64,000 nucleotides of DNA from Mactromeris polynyma (taxonomy: Eukaryota; Mollusca; Bivalvia; Venerida; Mactridae). This document shows, piece by piece, positions 59,590-64,000 of the stretch. A model generated the notes under the pieces. The model had not been told where the DNA came from. It worked only from the letters and a program-made list of their open reading frames with translations, and ran no database searches. Location of the stretch: positions 12,046,256 to 12,110,255 of the forward strand of contig JASFXZ010000001.1 of NCBI GenBank assembly GCA_032209605.1. The letters run 5' to 3'. The number at the start of each line of letters is the position of its first letter. Within the stretch, counting starts at the first letter, position 1. Both the position numbers and the translations under genes were made by a program.

Positions 59590-62500
59590 GGTGACACACA
59601 GGGAGGAGAGAGAAAACAACAAATGGTCCAGGGGACACACATGGAGGGGAAAGATAACAAACGGCCCAGGGGACACAAAGGGAGGGGAGAGAAAACAACA
59701 AACGGACCAGGGGACACACATGGAGGGGAGAGAAAACATCAAATGGCCCAGGGGACACACATGGAGGGGAGAGAAAACATCAAATGGCCCAGGGGACACA
59801 AAGGGAGGGGAGAGAAAACAACAAACGGACCAGGGGACACAAAGGGAGGGGAGAGAAAACAACAAACGGACCAGGGGACACAAAGGGAAGGGAGAGAAAA
59901 CAACAAACGGTCCAGGGGACACAAAGGGAGGGGAGAGAAAACATCAAATGGCCCAGGGGACACAAAGGGAGGGGAGAGAAAACAACAAACGGACCAGGGG
60001 ACACAAAGGGAGGGGAGAGAAAACAACAAACGGACCAGGGGACGCAAAGGGAGGGGAGAGAAAACAACAAACGGTCCAGGGGACACAAAGGGAGGGGAGA
60101 GAAAACATCAAATGGCCCAGGGGACACACATGGAGGAGAGAGAAAACAACAAATGGCCCAGGGGACACACATGGAGGAGAGAGAAAACAACAAATGGCCC
60201 AGGGGACACACAGGGAGGGGAGAGAAAACAACAAATGGCCCAGGGGACACACATGGAGGAGAGAGAAAACAACAAATGGTCCAGGGGACACACATGGAGG
60301 AGAGAGAAAACAACAAACGGCCCAGGGGACACACATGGAGGGGAGAGAAAACAACAAACGGCCCAGGGGACACACATGGAGGAGAGAGAAAACAACAAAT
60401 GGCCCAGGGGACACACATGAAGGAGAGAGAAAACAACAAACGGCCCAGGGGACACACATGGAGGGGAGAGAAAACAACAAATGGCCCAGGGGACACACAT
60501 GGAGGGGAGAGAAAACAACAAACGGCCCAGGGGACACACATGGAGGAGAGAGAAAACAACAAACGGCCCAGGGGACACACATGGAGGAGAGAGAAAACAA
60601 CAAACGGCCCAGGGGACACACATGGAGGAGAGAGAAAACAACAAACGGCCCAGGGGACACACATGGAGGGGAGAGAAAACAACAAACGGCCCAGGGGACA
60701 CACAGGGAGGGGAGAGAAAACAACAAACGGCCCAGGGGACACACATGGAGGGGAGAGAAAACAACAAACGGCCCAGGGGACACACATGGAGGGGAGAGAA
60801 AACAACAAACGGCCCAGGGGACACACATGGAGGGGAGAGAAAACAACAAACGGCCCAGGGGACACACATGGAGGGGAGAGAAAACAACAAACGGCCCAGG
60901 GGACACACAGGGAGGGGAGAGAAAACAACAAACGGCCCAGGGGACACACAGGGAGGGGAGAGAAAACAACAAACGGCCCAGGGGACACACAGGGAGGGGA
61001 GAGAAAACAACAAACGGCCCAGGGGACACACATGGAGGGGAGAGAAAACAACAAACGGCCCAGGGGACACACATGGGGGGGAGAGAAAACAACAAACGGC
61101 CCAGGGGACACACATGGAGGGGAGAGAAAACAACAAACGGCCCAGGGGATACACAGGGTGGGGAGAGAAAACAACAAACGGCCCAGGGGACACACATGGA
61201 GGGTAGAGAAAACAACAAACGGCCTAGGGGACACACATGGAGGGGAGAGAAAACAACAAACGGCCCAGGGGATACACATGGAGGGGAGAGAAAACAACAA
61301 ACGGCCCAGGGGACACACATGGAGGGGAGAGAAAACAACAAATGGCCCAGGGGACACACATGGAGGGGAGAGAAAACAACAAACGGCCCAGGGGACACAC
61401 ATGGAGGAGAGAGAAAACAACAAACGGCCCAGGGGACACACATGGAGGGGAGAGAAAACAACAAATGGCCCAGGGGACACACAAGGAGAGTGAGAAAACA
61501 ACAAATGGCCCAGGGGACACACAAGGAGAGAGAGAAAACATCAAACGGCCCAGGGGACACACATGGAGGGGAGAGAAAACAACAAATGGCCCAGGGGACA
61601 CACAAGGAGAGTGAGAAAACAACAAACGGCCCAGGGGACACACAGGGAGGAGAGAGAAAACATCAAATGGCCCAGGGGACACACAAGGAGAGTGAGAAAA
61701 CAACAAATGGCCCAGGGGACACACAGGGAGGAGAGAGAAAACATCAAATGGCCCAGGGGACACACAAGGAGGAGTGAGAAAACAACAAACGGCCCAGGGG
61801 ACACACATGGAGGGGAGAGAAAACAACAAATGGCCCAGGGGACACACATGGAGGGGAGAGAAAACATCAAATGGCCCAGGGGACACACAGGGAGGAGAGA
61901 GAAAACATCAAATGGCCCAGGAGACACGCTGGGAGGAGAGAGAAAACATCAAATGGCCCAGGGGACACACATGGAGGAGAGAGAAAACATCAAATGGCCC
62001 ATGAGACACACTGGGAGGAGAGAGAAAACATCAAATGGCCCAGGGGACACACATGGAGGAGAGAGAAAACATCAAATGGCCCAGGGGACACACATGGAGG
62101 AGAGAGAAAACATCAAATGGCCCAGGGGACACACATGGAGGAGAGAGAAAACATCAAATGGCCCAGGAGACACACTGGGAGGAGAGAGAAAACATCAAAT
62201 GGCCCAGGGGACACACAGGGAGGAGAGAGAAAACATCAAATGGCCCAGGGGACACACAGGGAGGAGAGAGAAAACATCAAATGGCCCAGGGGACACACAG
62301 GGAGGAGAGAGAAAACAACAAATGGCCCAGGGGACACACAGGGAGGAGAGAGAAAACATCAAATGGCCCAGGGGACACACAGGGAGGAGAGAGAAAACAA
62401 CAAATGGCCCAGGGGACACACAGGGAGGAGAGAGAAAACATCAAATGGCCCAGGGGACACACAGGGAGGAGAGAGAAAACATCAAATGGCTCAGGGGACA

Positions 62501-62680
62501 CACAGGGAGGAGAGAGAAAACATCAAATGGCCCAGGGGACACACAAGGAGAGTGAGAAAACAACAAATGGCCCAGGGGACACACAGGGAGGGGAGAGAAA
62601 ACATCAAACGGCCCAGGGGACACACAGGGAGGAGAGAGAAAACATCAAATGGCCCAGGAGACACACTGGGAGAGAAAACA
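59590..62680 (+). repeat. Satellite array, 42-bp unit, about 73 copies (3.1 kb)
   Basis: Unit GGGGACACACATGGAGGGG, AGAGAAAACAACAAACGGCC and CAG. Three zones exist: first units with ACAAAGGGAGGGG and ACGGACCAG, middle with ACATGGAGGGG and ACGGCCCAG, last with ACAGGGAGGAG and CATCAAATGGCCCAG. A few short units with ACAAGGAGAGTGAG occur near 61480-61700 and 62550. The period is divisible by 3, so reading frames up to 728 codons stay open on both strands (14-residue repeats such as GDTHGGERKQQTAQ). I see no sign that any is used. Confidence 0.95.
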
Positions 62681-63592
62681 ATACAATAGGACAGGAAAAC
62701 CAAACAAATGTTTGGCATTTAATAGTTAAAAGCAATTCTTTATCGGGTAGAACAAATTGACATTATGTTTAGAAGATATGATAAATATTATTTAGGCTGC
62801 AGTTACTCTCGCATACATTTGTATGATATGTCCATACATTTTAAACGTCGTGTTGTTCAATGCACATCATGGTACAGCGAAAAAAATTTGAAAACAGCAT
62901 TCTTCATTTTAACACTCCTATCCGAATGTCGTCTTCAAAATGTGTCTTTGATTCTTCGCTCGACAGAATACATTATTCATGATAAAGGGGAATTTTATTC
63001 ACGTACCAGATCCTAATTCAGACCTCAAACCTGGGCGGTGGTTAAAATATTTTTATTTTAAAGAGGGCGTTGAAAAGGAAGGAAATGTCTGTATAGTGGT
63101 ATTTAGATGCTTAGACCAAGGTACAAGATTCGTCACTGAAAAAGAAAAGGCTAATTTTGAAATCGACAAATCTTGAAACGGATCAGTTTTGTCGCCAATT
63201 GAACTGCAATGATATAAAATATCGAAATAGTTGTGTTTACTTGTCTTATCTAATAATTTACGAGTACTCGCGCCGCGTATTTGAGTATTCACATTGATAG
63301 CAAACCGATAAAATTGCTTGTTTCGTCTGATGATTACCAAGGATCACGTAGGATGGAACTATCACTATAGTGATGGACCTATCACTAAAACTACAGTCAA
63401 ATTATCAATAAACAAAGATGCCTTTTGGCATAGGTAACTTGAACATGAAACAGCTGCTAAATTGTTTATTGATTGTTTCGCTCTTGTTTTCAATGTAATT
63501 GAACTATTAGTGTTGTTTCAAGAATGATAAACTTTCATTCTTATATGCTTTGAAGGAGAACTTGACTTGAGTGCTATGAGACATGATACGAC

Positions 63593-63674
63593 TACAGGAG
63601 ATTGTCACGAGTTCTCTCCCTTTCAATACATTAGAGAATATGGAAAGGGAGTGAACTCGTAACAGTCTCTTGTG
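63593..63674. mobile_element. Hairpin MITE (CACAGG family), short copy 10
   Basis: TACAGGAGATTGTCACGAG at the left and AACTCGTAACAGTCTCTTGTG at the right, 82 bp. A perfect 8-bp target duplication GATACGAC is at 63585-63592 and 63675-63682. Confidence 0.85.
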
Positions 63675-63917
63675 GATACGACTGTGCGAAAATAGGACTT
63701 AGCGACAAACCATCATCTATGTACCGTCTCAATATTGCACAAAAGTAATAATAGAAATATATACACATGAACAAAACACGCGTGTAACGTTACCTGGAAA
63801 TTAGTTTGAGTGCAATTCAGCAAGTATACATCCGGTAAATAAAGTTTCTGACATTTTTGAAAATTCTTTCTCTTTATGTTAATTTCTACTGTAAACGTCA
63901 GAGTCATGTACTACAAT

Positions 63918-64000
63918 GAATTCATCATCATCATTATAATCGTAAACATCATCATCATCATGACCACTGTTATCATCACCACTATCATCATCACCACCAT
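63918..64000 (+). repeat. ATC trinucleotide microsatellite
   Basis: Imperfect runs of CATCATCATCAT, ATCACCACT and ATCATCACCACC up to the window edge. Confidence 0.85.

Noticed and set aside
59591..61777. 728-codon open frame on the + strand and similar long frames on the - strand
   Set aside because: All arise from the 42-bp tandem unit, which is divisible by three and lacks stops in several frames on both strands; no splice or domain support.
62979..63176. 65-codon frame after the 42-bp array
   Set aside because: Coding-like composition but no homologue recognised and no splice support; left unannotated.

Overview
The window is eukaryotic. It is AT-rich and carries one long gene on the + strand, split into 34 recognisable exons with GT-AG borders, and the introns and flanks are full of tandem repeats and short transposons. 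The encoded protein is an animal receptor-type protein tyrosine phosphatase (RPTP). The EGF modules of the MEGF/Tie type, the kringle, the tRNA-derived SINEs and the many hairpin MITEs fit a lophotrochozoan invertebrate, perhaps a bivalve mollusc. That placement is inference; no species-specific marker was recognised.

Gene (222 to 47063, 5' end outside the window). I joined 34 exons by splice sites, reading phase and domain content. Every junction keeps the frame, giving 1,597 codons and a stop. Domain order is EGF-like, kringle, EGF-like, EGF-like, Ig-like, four FN3 domains, a membrane-proximal FN3-like domain with a furin-type RTKR site, one transmembrane helix, PTP domain D1 with all catalytic motifs, PTP domain D2 with altered motifs, and a short C-tail. 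The kringle is the most unusual part: I know of no described RPTP with one. All domain borders in the ectodomain are phase-1 introns, the layout expected of shuffled modules.

Introns (1 to 47 kb). They hold at least ten minisatellite arrays, with periods of about 12/61, 28, 29, 32, 34, 36, 37, 41, 43 and 53 bp. They also hold several MITE families: a hairpin family with 8-bp target duplications, a pogo/Tc1-like family with TA targets, a 400-bp hAT-like element with a perfect 8-bp duplication, and an 850-bp foldback element. Two arrays have grown inside interspersed elements whose single-unit or unexpanded copies lie elsewhere in the window. One array (41 bp) has a 7-unit higher-order repeat of 287 bp. 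A separate 41-bp tandem duplication copies the splice donor of the exon that ends at the catalytic cysteine.

3' flank (47 to 64 kb). After the stop codon come a probable 3' UTR, more hairpin MITEs, two 68-bp arrays, two tRNA-derived SINE families, a doubtful small unrecognised gene (52.2 to 53.5 kb), and a 3.1-kb array of 42-bp units. The 42-bp array keeps long reading frames open on both strands only because 42 is a multiple of 3. No other convincing gene, RNA gene or CRISPR array was seen.
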